Shown: one piece after another, positions 16,468 through 26,564 of the stretch | How positions within the stretch are numbered: the first letter of the stretch is position 1 | Layout: each line of letters begins with the position of its first letter | From: JBEKHT01 sp049511715 | Lineage (GTDB): Bacteria; Chloroflexota; Anaerolineae; Anaerolineales; RBG-16-64-43 | Direction of reading: 5' to 3' | Assembly (NCBI GenBank): GCA_049511715.1 | Contig: JBEKXU010000013.1 | Span: forward strand, 21,687-85,686 | Length of the DNA: 64,000 nucleotides | Made by a program: the position numbers and the translations under genes | The notes under the pieces: model-generated | The model's database searches: none | What the model saw: only the letters and a program-made list of their open reading frames with translations | What the model was told of the DNA's origin: nothing

Positions 16468-18142
16468 CCGCCAAAACCGCATGAATCTACGTGAGAGTTT
16501 CGTCTGAAAAGCAGGGGAACGGGATTGCACGTCCCCCGTGGATCAAGAACGTGCCTCCCGCGAGTTGTGCCAGAAGCGAGACTACCGTGTTGTGGAAGTC
16601 GTGCGCGATGTGGAGGGATATCAGGGTGCGGATGGGCGTCTGATTGAGCCGTCCGGCAGCAACGAGGATCGCCCTGGCCTCCTGCATGTCTTGGATGCAG
16701 CCTCCTCCGGCAAGATCGATTTCGTTGTCGTCCGGAAAGTGGATCGCTTGAGCCGTGACCTTGGCCCCGCGGCGCTTATCAAGCGGGCGCATGAGAGGAA
16801 TCCTTCTTGGCAAATCGAGGCCGTGGCGGATGTCTTCTCCTGGGAGATGTGGCCTCTCCTGGCCGGATTGGCCTCGTTCCAGAAATCCACTCAGTTGCAG
16901 ACGACCCTCCGGGGACGCAAATCCGGTCTGCGGGCTAATCGCTCCGGGTGGACTGGTTCGCGATGGATTGACAAAAGATCCCGCGACCAAGCGGCTCGTC
17001 ATCCAGCCTGAGGAGGCTCGGGTTGTCCGGCGCATCGTGGACAGTTATGCTCGCGGAGGCACCACGCGGGGTACGGCCAACAAATTGCGCGCCGAGGGGG
17101 TCAGGGGGGTCGCAATGGCCGATCGATTGGCTTCGGCACCGTGGCCGAAATCATCCTCCGTGGCGAATCTTATGCGACGGGTCAAATTGTGGAGCACTGG
17201 GGAGGCGAGACCTTCGAGTTGACCTTTCCACTAATCATCAGCGTATCACTCTACATGCGCGTCCGTAAGCGAGCAAGGAAGAATCAAACCTTTGCTAGGC
17301 GAAACACGAGGCATCCGGCATTGCTGCAAGGGATCATCCGTTGTGCTGCCCACCCCACTTGGCGGATGTTCCTGAAAAGAGGTCGTCGCAGACCCAACTC
17401 CCCCGCCAATGCTTGCCCGGCACCCTACAGGACGGCAGGCAAGGTTAGCATGGAAGGATGCGCCAGGCGGGTGCCGGCCGCGTCGATCGATAGGGTTGTC
17501 TGGAAGAACGTCAGCGAATTGTGGCTCAGCCCCCTCGTCCTCCCAGAGGACATTGGCCCCAAAACGAAAGGCTCCAAGGCGCAAATGGGTGAACTTCGAG
17601 AGAGGATCGCCACTCTGACCCGGGCCATCGGAAAGACGAGGGATGAGCGGCATTACGCCATTTCCAATGCCGCAGCCCTCGGCTTGGCCGTGAGCGAGGT
17701 GACGGTTCAGTTGGCTGAGATCGAGGAGCGGAAAGCCAGTCTCACCCAGGAGAAACGGAAGGCCGAATCGGAGCTGTCTCCAGCTGAAATCCATGCCGAG
17801 TTCCCCCGCCTCCTGGAGCAGAGCATCAAGGATCGCCGCAAGGAACTCAAAGGCCGGATGTCGTTCAACCGAAAGCGCGAGATCGTCCAGGGCCTTGTCG
17901 ATGTTCTTTGGATCAAGACGAATCCGAATTGGGAGAAGACTTATCAGGCGGAGTTGGCGATTGTCGTCCCGCTCGGCAAGGAATCGCCGCATCTGCGCGG
18001 ATCGTTAAATGGCCAGTCCAATGCTGAATCCGATGATCCGTCTTCTGGTGACACCGGCCGAGGTTCCATCTCCGCTGGGACCGCCAACCCGCTGACCCAA
18101 CGCTATTCCTGGCGCAGCCCTTCCGGCCCCGGCCCTCTCTAG
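16464..18142 (+). pseudogene. Decayed large serine recombinase
   Basis: The remains of an approximately 550-residue large serine recombinase. Blocks in order: IYVRVSSEKQG (catalytic Ser region), SPVDQERASRELCQKRDY, RPGLLHVLDAASSGKIDFVV, VRKVDRLSRD, then in another frame TKRLVIQPEEARVVRRIVDSY, then in a third frame the Leu-rich, coiled-coil and basic C-terminal part (ELRERIATLTRAIG...KGRMSFNRKREIVQGLVD). Codon 7 is TGA (16482-16484), and at least three frameshifts lie near 16525, 16945 and 17110. Zinc-ribbon cysteines are partly lost. A good ribosome site (AGGGAGG) remains. The 3' end overlaps the convergent aldo/keto reductase gene by four bases. Confidence 0.88.
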
Positions 18143-19113
18143 GCAACGGCACGGGACAGTTGATCGAGGCGAGCCATTTCCTCGTTCGAAAGCCTGAACC
18201 GCATAGCCCGCGCACTTTCTTGGGCCTGGCTGGTCTTGGTGGCGCCGGGGATGGTAACGACCGCCTCTCCGTGAAAGTGAATCAGCCAATTGAGGGCGAC
18301 TTGAGCTGCTGTGGCCTGGTGCCCGGCCGCGATTTCTTCCAGCGCCATCACCAGCGGGCGGGTGCGCTCGAGATTGTTGCGGATCATCAATCGAACTCGT
18401 ATCGATGGGCGCGAAAGCAGTTTCGGGTCCCTATGGTACTTTCCCGTCAGCAACCCAGAGGCCAGCGGCGTGTAGGCCACGATGGTAACCCCCAATTCCT
18501 GAGCCGTTTCCAGAACGCCATTGGTCTCGATCTCGCGCCGAAGCAGGCTATAGCGGACCTGGTTGACGGCCAAAGGCAACCCCCGCTTCTGCAGCTCGGC
18601 ATGGGCACGCCGCATGCGCGCGGCACTGAAATTGCTCACTCCTACCGAGCGAATCTTCCCGGCCTCGACAAGGTCCGCCATGGCGTCCATTTCGGATTCC
18701 GGGGACGAGAAACTCCAGGGTTGGTGGATCATGTACAGGCTGATGCTATAACCGTCCAGGAAACGGACGCGGTTGGCGATCGTGCGCGGGATGTTGGCGG
18801 CCGTCCTGAAGAAGGGAAGCCACTTCGTCGCCACGACGACCTCCGAGTCCGATTTCCCCGCTGCCTTGAGGGCCAGCGCCAACGATCTTTCCGACAAGCC
18901 GCCGCCGTACATTTCCGCAGTGTCAAAGAAGTTGATCCCCCCGTCGAGAGCCGCCTTCACGATGTCATTCTTCCCCTCTTGTGGGATCACCGGGAACATG
19001 GAGCCCATTAACCCACCCCCTCCGGAGAACTCCATCACCCCCAACCCAATCGGGGACACGCGGATGCCGGTCTTGCCTAAGGACCTCTTTTCGATTGCCG
19101 ATCCCGTCGCCAT
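18139..19113 (-). CDS. Aldo/keto reductase
   Basis: A 324-residue NADPH-dependent oxidoreductase with the AKR barrel. The catalytic tetrad is visible: Asp64 and Tyr69 in FFDTAEMYG, Lys97 in VVATKWLP and His130 in YMIHQPW. GVSNFSAARMRRA, VNQVRYSLLRRE and VAYTPLASGLLTGKY are conserved family segments. The ATG at 19113 has GGGAGG seven bases upstream and is preferred over one six codons earlier. Substrate not predictable. It is divergent from the MarR gene. Confidence 0.95.
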   Translation of the reverse strand: MATGSAIEKRSLGKTGIRVSPIGLGVMEFSGGGGLMGSMFPVIPQEGKNDIVKAALDGGINFFDTAEMYGGGLSERSLALALKAAGKSDSEVVVATKWLPFFRTAANIPRTIANRVRFLDGYSISLYMIHQPWSFSSPESEMDAMADLVEAGKIRSVGVSNFSAARMRRAHAELQKRGLPLAVNQVRYSLLRREIETNGVLETAQELGVTIVAYTPLASGLLTGKYHRDPKLLSRPSIRVRLMIRNNLERTRPLVMALEEIAAGHQATAAQVALNWLIHFHGEAVVTIPGATKTSQAQESARAMRFRLSNEEMARLDQLSRAVA

Positions 19114-19305
19114 TTGATCGCCTCCCAGCACGACTCAGCCGATACTTTCCATAACCGCTACTGTACCCCATTGGCCGACAAGCTGCAGCCTACTCCGTCC
19201 TGGCCGGGAAAGAGCGCAGCCGGACAGGCCGCCCCCGAGTCCTGTCCCCCCACCCTACCCGCCCTTGCCTTCGGCCAAAAAGATAAAGGGCTGTATGATA
19301 CGGCT

Positions 19306-19755
19306 ATGAACAAAAATCCCCGACGGTCGGCGGCCTCGCGGTCCACTATCCAGGACGTGGAGGCCGCGGGGCACTGGGTGGATGCCGAGCTGGATACCGC
19401 GCTCAGGCTCCACGGTCTCTCCATCGCCAAGCTGAGCGTTCTCCGACATCTCGCCCAGGCCAAAGAGCCGTTGGCCATGGGGCAGCTCGCGGAGATCCTG
19501 GCCTGCGTCCGCTCCAATATCACCCAGCTGGTGGACCGCCTGGAGGCCGAGGGCATGGTTCAACGCTCACCCGACCCTCACGATCGCCGGAGCCTGTGGG
19601 TGACGATCACCAAGGCCGGCCGCCGACGCTATCAGCTGGGGATCACGGCCGAGCGAGTGGTTCAAGTCAAGCTCGCCCAGGGACTCTCGCCGCGCGAGCA
19701 AACCCAGCTGGCGCGGCTCCTCGCGAAACTGCAAAGGAGTGAAGTTGGAAGGTGA
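19306..19755 (+). CDS. MarR-family transcriptional regulator
   Basis: A 149-residue winged-helix regulator: helices LHGLSIAKLSVLRHLAQAK, the recognition helix region MGQLAEILACVRSNITQLVD, and the wing VQRSPDPHDRRSLWVTITKAG. MarR proteins act as dimers that leave DNA on binding a small phenolic or oxidant. A TATGAT sequence ends only seven bases before the ATG and no Shine-Dalgarno sequence is present, so the message may be leaderless (inference). It is divergent from the aldo/keto reductase gene and precedes a DoxX gene on the same strand, either of which could be its target. Confidence 0.93.
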   Translation: MNKNPRRSAASRSTIQDVEAAGHWVDAELDTALRLHGLSIAKLSVLRHLAQAKEPLAMGQLAEILACVRSNITQLVDRLEAEGMVQRSPDPHDRRSLWVTITKAGRRRYQLGITAERVVQVKLAQGLSPREQTQLARLLAKLQRSEVGR

Positions 19756-19842
19756 GTTCCAAGGCACGAGATCTCAGCAACCGTCCCATCCCCAAGGCCA
19801 GGACAACGGGACTGGGCCGTGTTTCAGCAAAGGAGGACAACC

Positions 19843-20364
19843 GTGTTGGACAATGCGGGCGTGTTGATTCTCAGGGTCGTAGTCGGCTTGCTGCTCGTCG
19901 GTCACGGCAGTCAGAAACTGTTCGGCTGGTTTGGGGGAGGAGGATTCGCCGCAACGGCTGGTTGGATCGGCAAGATTGGGCTCCGGCCCCGATGGTTCTG
20001 GGCGCTTCTCGCCTCGCTCAGCGAGCTCGGCGGAGGCTTGCTGCTCGCCCTCGGATTCCTGAACCCCCTGGGGTCACTCGGGATTTGCGCGGCAATGCTG
20101 ATGGCCACTGTCAAAGTCCACTGGCCAAATGGTATCTGGGCCACTAAGGGCGGGGTGGAGTTCCCGTTGACCAATCTTGCCGCGGCGCTTGCTTTGGCTC
20201 TGACCGGACCTGGTACCTACTCGCTGGATGGGGCCCTGGGAATTCGGTTCCCAGAGCCGGTCACCCTGATCGTGGGCCTGGTCCTCGTCATCCTGGGATT
20301 GCTGGCGGCCTTCGCCTCTCAGACACCGCGATCGGGCTCGCAATCTGGAGCCACCCAGGGGTAG
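19843..20364 (+). CDS. DoxX-family membrane protein
   Basis: A 173-residue four-helix membrane protein. The opening LRVVVGLLLVGHGSQKLFGWFGG is the DoxX signature, followed by LSELGGGLLLALGFLNPLG and two more spans. AAAGGAGG six bases before GTG 19843 sets the start. DoxX proteins are small quinone- or redox-associated membrane proteins of mostly unknown role, often next to MarR or oxidative-stress genes, as here (MarR gene 90 bases upstream). Confidence 0.9.
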   Translation: MLDNAGVLILRVVVGLLLVGHGSQKLFGWFGGGGFAATAGWIGKIGLRPRWFWALLASLSELGGGLLLALGFLNPLGSLGICAAMLMATVKVHWPNGIWATKGGVEFPLTNLAAALALALTGPGTYSLDGALGIRFPEPVTLIVGLVLVILGLLAAFASQTPRSGSQSGATQG

Positions 20365-20736
20365 CACTCGTCTTGGGAGTTTCCCAGAGGTTAACCGCCA
20401 ACAGATTCCCATTCGGCTCCGACCGAGGATGAGCTGCATGCTGAATCTTGCCGGACCGCAAAGCCCGGCGGCGCCCATCGCTTGCCTTGCCTCCCACCGG
20501 GAGGAAAAAAGCGTGCCATACACTGAAATCGCCTTCACCCTCCAACGAGGGATGGGGTCCACACAGGCACTGCGCAAAAGGGCCGATCTCATCGTTCAGC
20601 TCTTCTGCTTGTGCGGCCAGTTCGCCAACTCAATTTGCGCCGTCCGCTCTCCCCTTTGGTCCCTCCTTCGGCCAAGAGGCCGAGAGCAAGACCCTCGAAA
20701 CCGGCGACCGTTGGAGGCGCCGGAGCCGTCCCGCGA
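20365..20736. other. Intergenic, no gene recognised
   Basis: Spacer between the convergent DoxX and lipoprotein genes. No T-rich hairpin or gene seen. Confidence 0.5.
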
Positions 20737-21345
20737 CTAAGGCGTTGCGGTCACGACAAATCCAGTCCCTTCCAAGCGCACGTAGAAGATTTGAGTCTTC
20801 CCACCTTGCTGACCAGCTAGCGGAAAGATCACAAGAGCCGTATTGTTCTGGCCCTGGATCTTTCCGAAGAGACAGAGGTTTGCCGGAATCTGCGCGCCAG
20901 CCACAGGCGTGCCGCCGTTCAGCAGGCTGCAGCCTGGCTCGGATTCCACATTCCATCCTGCCGCGCTCATTCGATCAACGGTGTAGAAAGAAGCAACAGC
21001 GGCTGAACTGTCGGAGCTGGTGTGGGCAGTGAAGCTCATGTTATTTATCTTGGCACCCCCGCCTTGCTTTTGGGCCTCCTGTGAGTAAGCCCCCCTCAGG
21101 ATCTCTTGGACCATGAGATTCAAGCCTGGAGGAAGACTGGTGCTGGCCGGAGAGGCCCCGGGCAGCGGCGGCACATTCGGCCACAGCTGCGACACCGAAA
21201 TAGCCTGTTGGCCCGTAGCTTTGCTGACCGCCGAGTTAATTGCCGAGTTCAGAGCCTGAGTGAATAGGCTGCAACTGAGGAGGGTTAGAGCGGCCAGTGA
21301 GCCAAAGCTCGTGATCCGGAATCTGGACTTCATCATCGATGGCAT
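20737..21345 (-). CDS. Lipoprotein, paralogue of the gene at 11304-11933
   Basis: A 202-residue protein with signal peptide ending TLLSCSLF (lipobox), then ALNSAINSAVSKATG, VSQLWPNVPPLPGASPA, FYTVDRMSAAGWNVESEPGC, NLCLFGKIQGQNNTALVI and KTQIFYVRLEG. Each block has its counterpart in the paralogue; here the NSAV repeat is reduced to NSAINSAV. GGGGAG precedes the ATG at 21345. Function unknown; two Cys are conserved in the mature part. Confidence 0.82.
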   Translation of the reverse strand: MPSMMKSRFRITSFGSLAALTLLSCSLFTQALNSAINSAVSKATGQQAISVSQLWPNVPPLPGASPASTSLPPGLNLMVQEILRGAYSQEAQKQGGGAKINNMSFTAHTSSDSSAAVASFYTVDRMSAAGWNVESEPGCSLLNGGTPVAGAQIPANLCLFGKIQGQNNTALVIFPLAGQQGGKTQIFYVRLEGTGFVVTATP

Positions 21346-22535
21346 TGCCCTGCTCCCCTGAGTTATCTTGAGGATCTGCCCACAATGCCCTTCGCGGCCC
21401 AGGCCTCAATCGGATCCGTTCGAACGCGATTTCCGGCCCTCCCCCGAAGAATCAAATCTACCCGGGCCCTGGCAGCGCCCTCACGCCATTCGGGTCGCTT
21501 TCAAGGATTGGAAGCGTTGCCTCCGACGCGGCGGCCCGGCCGCCTGGGCGACTTGCCGGACCCGCTGTGCGCAGAACCGCGTGCCCAGGCCGCTTCCTCG
21601 GGGCTTAGTCCATCATCCAAACTCGCATGCAGCCTGTTCCCAGTCCGCTTGCAGGAGAGAAGAACACGGCTGGCAAAGGCCTGCTTGGAATCATGGACCG
21701 ACCGGTCCGGAGGGCTACTCCTCCTCAGGCGGTGCCGCCACCGCGTGCATCAACCGGCCTGGGTCCCCCGTCAAGGCAATGCCAGGGCAGGCAGAATTGG
21801 TATCGGTTGTAAGACAACATCACTCCCAGCATTCTTTATGCCGTCTCGGAGGGCCGACACCCACCTTTCCAGGCAGCTCAATATGGGCCAGACTTCCCCA
21901 GGTTGTGCAATGGTCCCCCACCGGGCAACAGTTGAATCGCGGTGAGTTCCAATCACCGATCAGGCTCCGCGGGTGCCGCCTGGATCAAGGCGCGGAGAGC
22001 GCCCTCGCGTGGACTTGCCGCTTGAAGTCGAGCCTTGCTGCCTGCAGGGCCTTCACTTTTCGGATGGGGCCGATTTCGCGATCGCCGCCTCAAGGTCACT
22101 CTTTGCGGCACCTACGCCTGCCCTCCCGCGGGGCTTTCCTGGTTCCGTGATCCTTTCAAGCTACGCCTGGGGCTGCGTTGCTCTGATCGAATACAGAGAA
22201 TACGAACAAGTTCTCCACGACCCCTGCAAACCTCACCCACAATCAACGGGCAGGGTCGACATCCTGTCGCTCGGACAGGATGAGCAGACGAGAGAGGGGC
22301 GAAGTAAACCAATACCGCGAGGCGATGGCTGAGACAAGGCCTGCCCAGCCCGACGCTGGAATAGCCGAGCGCTGGGTCGGGTCTCTCAGGCCGCTTTTGG
22401 ATAGCCTTACGCCCTGTGCACCCGGATCTCGAAAGGTCTCCTCGTCCTCATTCGCTCAGGCCCGGGAGATTGCTTCGGTCCGATTACAGAGCCGGCCCTT
22501 GCGAAGAAGGCCCTTCCGGAGACGACCAGTTCCCC
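21346..22535. other. Long intergenic stretch, no gene recognised
   Basis: About 1.2 kb. The first 110 bases resemble the matching region next to the paralogous lipoprotein gene. The remainder shows only short frames without ribosome sites or family features; a fully decayed gene is possible. Confidence 0.5.
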
Positions 22536-23111
22536 CTACGACGCCTTGGGACGAAACACCCTGCCCGGGCTCCAGGGAGTGCCCAACCAGGAGAGGAACC
22601 AGCGGTCCAGCCCCCACCACCCCGCCGTTTTCCAAGCCAGAATGATGAAGATCTCCAGGATAAGAAGAATCGGATTGATGCTCACCGCCCCGGCGAGAAG
22701 GTAGTTCATGTTCATGAACCACCCGAAGAACGCGGCAATGCCGGTGAAGATCCCGAGGATCAGGGCTACCCCAACCAGAAACTCGCCAAAACTCACAACG
22801 TAGCTCCAGACCCCGACGTGGGGCAAAACCGCATTCTGGAGAAAGGCTCCATACCAGCTTTGGACGGCGGGATGAGCCCCGCCCGCTTCGGCGACAGCCC
22901 CCTTGATAAACCCCGCCAGGGCCGTCCCCGCCTTGGATCCGACCCACGTATCGCTGTGCAGCTTCTCCCATCCGGCCTCAAGCCATTGAAGGCCGGCGTA
23001 GACCCGGGCGATCAGCCAGATCCACGACCAACGGATGGAGCCGAACAGGGCTCGTGCCGCTGGAGGGTCCTCGAATGTTTCGACCACCGCCCGAGAACTT
23101 GATGGTTTCAT
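22536..23111 (-). CDS. DoxX/DoxD-like membrane protein
   Basis: A 191-residue membrane protein with four spans. WLIARVYAGLQWLEAGWEKL and GGAHPAVQSWYGAFLQNAVLPH resemble the DoxX/DoxD subunit family (DoxD belongs to thiosulphate:quinone oxidoreductase); later spans are VVSFGEFLVGVALILG and SINPILLILEIFIILAW. AGAGGAG seven bases before the ATG at 23111 sets the start. It differs clearly from the DoxX gene at 19843. A palindrome 100 bases upstream may be an operator. Substrate unknown. Confidence 0.88.
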   Translation of the reverse strand: MKPSSSRAVVETFEDPPAARALFGSIRWSWIWLIARVYAGLQWLEAGWEKLHSDTWVGSKAGTALAGFIKGAVAEAGGAHPAVQSWYGAFLQNAVLPHVGVWSYVVSFGEFLVGVALILGIFTGIAAFFGWFMNMNYLLAGAVSINPILLILEIFIILAWKTAGWWGLDRWFLSWLGTPWSPGRVFRPKAS

Positions 23112-23874
23112 TTCTGTGCTCCTCTCCCAAAAAGGATGGCCGATCTGCGGGAAGATTCCGAACTCGAACAGGAGCTTGGACACTGAAATTGGCGAATCCC
23201 TATCCCAACTATCTTACCTGAAAATAAGGTAACCCACTTCTGTCGAATCGGCGACCCCTCGCCAAGCTGAGACGCTGATGGGCCGCCCAGCCCCCTGAAA
23301 CTGGGAGGAAGGATGGGCGCGCCGACACGGCAGCGTGATGAGTTCCCCAACTCTCCGATCGATCGGGCCGCATCGGCCTTGCTGGAGAGAGAAGTTGCCG
23401 CGGCGGGAATCCCCGCCAGACCTTGCTTGAAGTACCACGCGACACGCCACCTTGGGACCAGTCCATAGGATGGCCAAGGTCTTCTCAATCAAGTTCAACG
23501 CCAACCCGGTGGGGTCAGCAACGCAAGGAAATAGTAGGTCCCATCTATCAGATCAACCTTGGGGGAGCAGGAAGGACCGCAGATTCCGCCTCGTCCCCCT
23601 GCGACCGGAGATTCGTTGCCCGATCTCGTCGGCACCGCGTCCGCCCGATGGAGCCCATCCCCTTCCCAGCGCGTCGCTCAGGGCCAGCCGCATCCGTTTG
23701 AACGGCACAGAGGTCGAAAGAAGTGCGCCCATTGGCCCCCGAGATCCGAGGCCACGGAGGAAATCAAGTCATGCGTCCGGGCTCGCATGGAGAACTTTTC
23801 CCTCGGGCCGTCTCCAAAGGGGGGCCCCCGAAAAACTGCAGGTGCGCTATGATTCATGCCCGGGAGGATTCGCC
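23112..23874. other. Divergent intergenic stretch
   Basis: About 760 bases between the DoxX-type gene and glnA. The palindrome at 23214-23232 is the only structure seen. The frame of glnA is open upstream through most of this region but lacks ribosome sites and similarity. Confidence 0.5.
23214..23232. promoter_or_regulatory. Inverted repeat, possible operator
   Basis: TTACCT (23214-23219) and AGGTAA (23227-23232) flank a 7-base AT-rich spacer, about 100 bases before the DoxX/DoxD-like start. It could be a regulator-binding site. No regulator gene is adjacent. Confidence 0.35.
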
Positions 23875-25218
23875 ATGGCCGAAGATTTGATCAAGCGCAT
23901 TGGGCAAGACGGAGTTCGGTTCGTCTGTTTGCAATTCATCGATGTGGTCGGGACAGTGAAGAGCGTTGACCTTCCGGCTCACCGCCTCGAAGACGCCCTG
24001 GAGAACGGGGTCTGGTTTGACGGCTCCTCCATTGAGGGGTTCGCCCGCATCCAGGAATCGGACATGCTTCTTCGTCCGGACGTTTCCACCTATCAGGTCC
24101 TTCCCTGGAGCGAGCCGGAGCGCAAGCGGGCACGGATCTTTTGCGATGTATACACTTCCGATGCTGAGCCCTTCCCCGGGGACCCGCGCGGTGCGCTCAA
24201 GCGGATGCTGGCTAAGGCAACCGATCGAGGCTGGCTGTTTAACACCGGACCGGAACTTGAATTCTTTCTCTTCCGACGCGATGGCGACATCCGCCCGGTC
24301 CCGCATGATACCGGATCCTACTTCGATTTCTCGGCGCGCGATGAGGCCCAGCGGGTGCGAAATCAGATCATTGCTGGCCTCGAGCAGATGGGGCTGGAGG
24401 TCGAGATGGGCCACCACGAGGTGGCTCTGGGGCAGCACGAGATCGACTTTCACTATGCCGGCGCGCTGGAGACGGCGGACAATGCGGTTACCCTGAAGTA
24501 CGCGGTTAAGGCGATCGCCAACTTGAATAACCTGACGGCGACCTTCATGCCCAAGCCGATCTTTGGGATTAACGGCTCGGGCATGCACACGCATATGAGT
24601 CTGTTTGAGAAACCCACGCGGCGGGGAAGGGGATCCAACCTCTTCTATGACCCCAAGGACGAGTTTCACCTGTCCCCGCTGGCCAAGTCGTTCCTGGCTG
24701 GGTTGATCGAGCATGCGCGCGCCCTGGCGGCCGTTGTGGCCCCGACCGTGAACTCCTACAAGCGCATTGTCCCCGGCTATGAGGCTCCGGTCTACGTATG
24801 CTGGGCGCAGATCAATCGCTCCGCCCTCATCCGCATCCCGCGCTACACGCCCGGGAGCAAGAGCGGAGCGCGGATCGAGCTGCGCTTCCCCGATCCCTCC
24901 TGCAACCCCTACCTCGCATTTGCCGCCATGTTAGCCGCAGGAATGGACGGGATCGACCGGAAGCTGACGCCTCCTCCGCATGTCAACAATGTCGACGTTT
25001 ACCATCTGTCGGAACAGGAAGTGAAGCGGCGGGGCATTCCCATTCTTCCGGGGTCGCTCCCTGAGGCATTGGCCGAACTCAGTCAAGATGAGGTGATCAA
25101 GAGGGCTCTTGGCCCAGCGGTGTATGAGGCCTTTGACCGGGCCAAGCGCGAGGAATGGGACGATTACCGCATTCACGTCACGGACTGGGAAATCGAACGA
25201 TACCTTGAGAACGCCTAG
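23875..25218 (+). CDS. glnA: Glutamine synthetase, type I
   Basis: A 447-residue enzyme making glutamine from glutamate, ammonia and ATP. The GSI signatures are complete: WFDGSSIEGF near residue 45, GPELEFFLF, the NGSGMHTHMSLF nucleotide/ammonium region, and KRIVPGYEAPVYVCWA. Length fits the shorter GSI-alpha subtype. GGGAGG seven bases before the ATG at 23875 marks the start. No GlnR, PII or glnE gene is nearby, so its control is not visible here. Confidence 0.97.
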   Translation: MAEDLIKRIGQDGVRFVCLQFIDVVGTVKSVDLPAHRLEDALENGVWFDGSSIEGFARIQESDMLLRPDVSTYQVLPWSEPERKRARIFCDVYTSDAEPFPGDPRGALKRMLAKATDRGWLFNTGPELEFFLFRRDGDIRPVPHDTGSYFDFSARDEAQRVRNQIIAGLEQMGLEVEMGHHEVALGQHEIDFHYAGALETADNAVTLKYAVKAIANLNNLTATFMPKPIFGINGSGMHTHMSLFEKPTRRGRGSNLFYDPKDEFHLSPLAKSFLAGLIEHARALAAVVAPTVNSYKRIVPGYEAPVYVCWAQINRSALIRIPRYTPGSKSGARIELRFPDPSCNPYLAFAAMLAAGMDGIDRKLTPPPHVNNVDVYHLSEQEVKRRGIPILPGSLPEALAELSQDEVIKRALGPAVYEAFDRAKREEWDDYRIHVTDWEIERYLENA

Positions 25219-25703
25219 CCTGACACCGGTTTGACGGGGGCAGGGCCTGGAAGGGCGCTGCTCCCGCCTTGGTCCGGCTCTCCCGGGGTGGACACAGCTG
25301 GACATTTCTGCTTGGGCGACATCCGATCCATTGGCTGGCACAAAGTTCAGAATCCATTCTTCCCATCCTGGGAGCCACCTTTACTGAAGAGGAAGAGCTT
25401 TCCTGGACAGCAAGATGCCGTGGCCCTCGTGAAAAGAGACCTGCCCGGCCCCCCTACGACTCCGATCGGGGTCTGCATTGCTTGACTCGAGCAGCATCGG
25501 CAGCAATTGGTAGTGACCTCGAAAGGCCCAAGGCGGGCCTTGCCACTGGACCAATCCGTGGAACTCGTGCGCCCGCCTGATCACAACCCCGACCTCAGGG
25601 GACAAAACGAGCGGACAAACTCGGTCCGATGTGTCAGGAGGCTTGAGTCCGCATTCGCCAGCCGCGACTTCACGTCAACAGGAGTATCCGCGGAGGCACC
25701 AGG
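25219..25703. other. Intergenic, no gene recognised
   Basis: About 485 bases downstream of glnA. No terminator with a T-run seen. The end holds the CAGGAGTATCC leader of the next gene. Confidence 0.5.
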
Positions 25704-26564
25704 ATGTCACTCGTTCACCTGCAGATCAGACCAAGCGATTGCGATATCTATGGCCACGTCAACAACGCGGTCTACGCAAGCTACTTCGAGCAGACCCTGG
25801 CTCAACACCTGGCGGCCCTCGGCTTCAGCGACGATTGGCAGCCGGATTCTCCGTGCTTCTGGGCGCCACAGTCACTGACGCTCGAATACCGACAAGCGGC
25901 GACCTATGGAGACCCTCTCGAAGGACGCGTCTGGCTGGCCAAGCTGGATGGAGTCCGTCCAGCGTTCGGGTTCGATATTCTTCGGCCCGCTCGTTTTCCC
26001 GACCATCCGGCTCTGGCCCTTTTCCGCGCAGTGGGATCGTGGGCGAGGTACTTCAAGAACAGCGGCGAGCCTCAGGAAATTCCCACGGCGTTGCTGGCTC
26101 GTTTTCCCAATGACGAGGGATCGCTTCCGCGGGAGCGCCGGCCGGTTTCGCCCTCTTCCGATGTGCGAAAGTACAGCTTTGACCACCGTGTCCAGAGGAG
26201 TGAGGCAGCCCCCAGCGGGCATCTGCACCTGCAGGCGTTCTACCGCCTGCTGGAGGAAAGCCTTTCCAACTCGTGCGAACAGGCCGGCTGGCCGGTGGAA
26301 CGCTGGCTCGCCGCCGGTTTCTTCACCGTTCAGACCCGCCATGATAGCCAGATCCTTTCTCTCCCTAAGGCGGGCGAAACTGTCAGAATGACAAGCCAGT
26401 TGGTTGAATCCCGGCGCCTCGGAGGAACCTGGCAGCTGGAGATGCAACGGGGCGCCGATGGACAAGTGCTGGCCAGGGACTACTCGACCGGGGTTCACCT
26501 TAACCTGGAGGGACATCCCGCATCTCCGCCAGTCCAAATCCTCAAGGACATTCAATTCGGGTGA
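25704..26564 (+). CDS. Double-hotdog acyl-CoA/acyl-ACP thioesterase-like protein
   Basis: A 286-residue protein with two hotdog domains in tandem. The first (residues about 4-130) has the 4HBT signature DCDIYGHVNNAVYASYFEQ. The second (about 155-285) begins YSFDHRVQRSEAAPSGHLH, with LQAFYRLLEESLSN as its long helix, and ends VLARDYSTGVHLN. This tandem layout is seen in acyl-ACP thioesterases and related lipid enzymes. GAGGCACCAGGATG provides the start region at 25704. The catalytic Asp of the first domain is present; the second looks non-canonical. Substrate unknown. Confidence 0.82.
   Translation: MSLVHLQIRPSDCDIYGHVNNAVYASYFEQTLAQHLAALGFSDDWQPDSPCFWAPQSLTLEYRQAATYGDPLEGRVWLAKLDGVRPAFGFDILRPARFPDHPALALFRAVGSWARYFKNSGEPQEIPTALLARFPNDEGSLPRERRPVSPSSDVRKYSFDHRVQRSEAAPSGHLHLQAFYRLLEESLSNSCEQAGWPVERWLAAGFFTVQTRHDSQILSLPKAGETVRMTSQLVESRRLGGTWQLEMQRGADGQVLARDYSTGVHLNLEGHPASPPVQILKDIQFG

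Noticed and set aside
16464..16500. In-frame TGA at codon 7 of the serine recombinase as a second selenocysteine
   Set aside because: The position is not a catalytic Cys, and the gene has further frameshifts, so it is a decayed gene.
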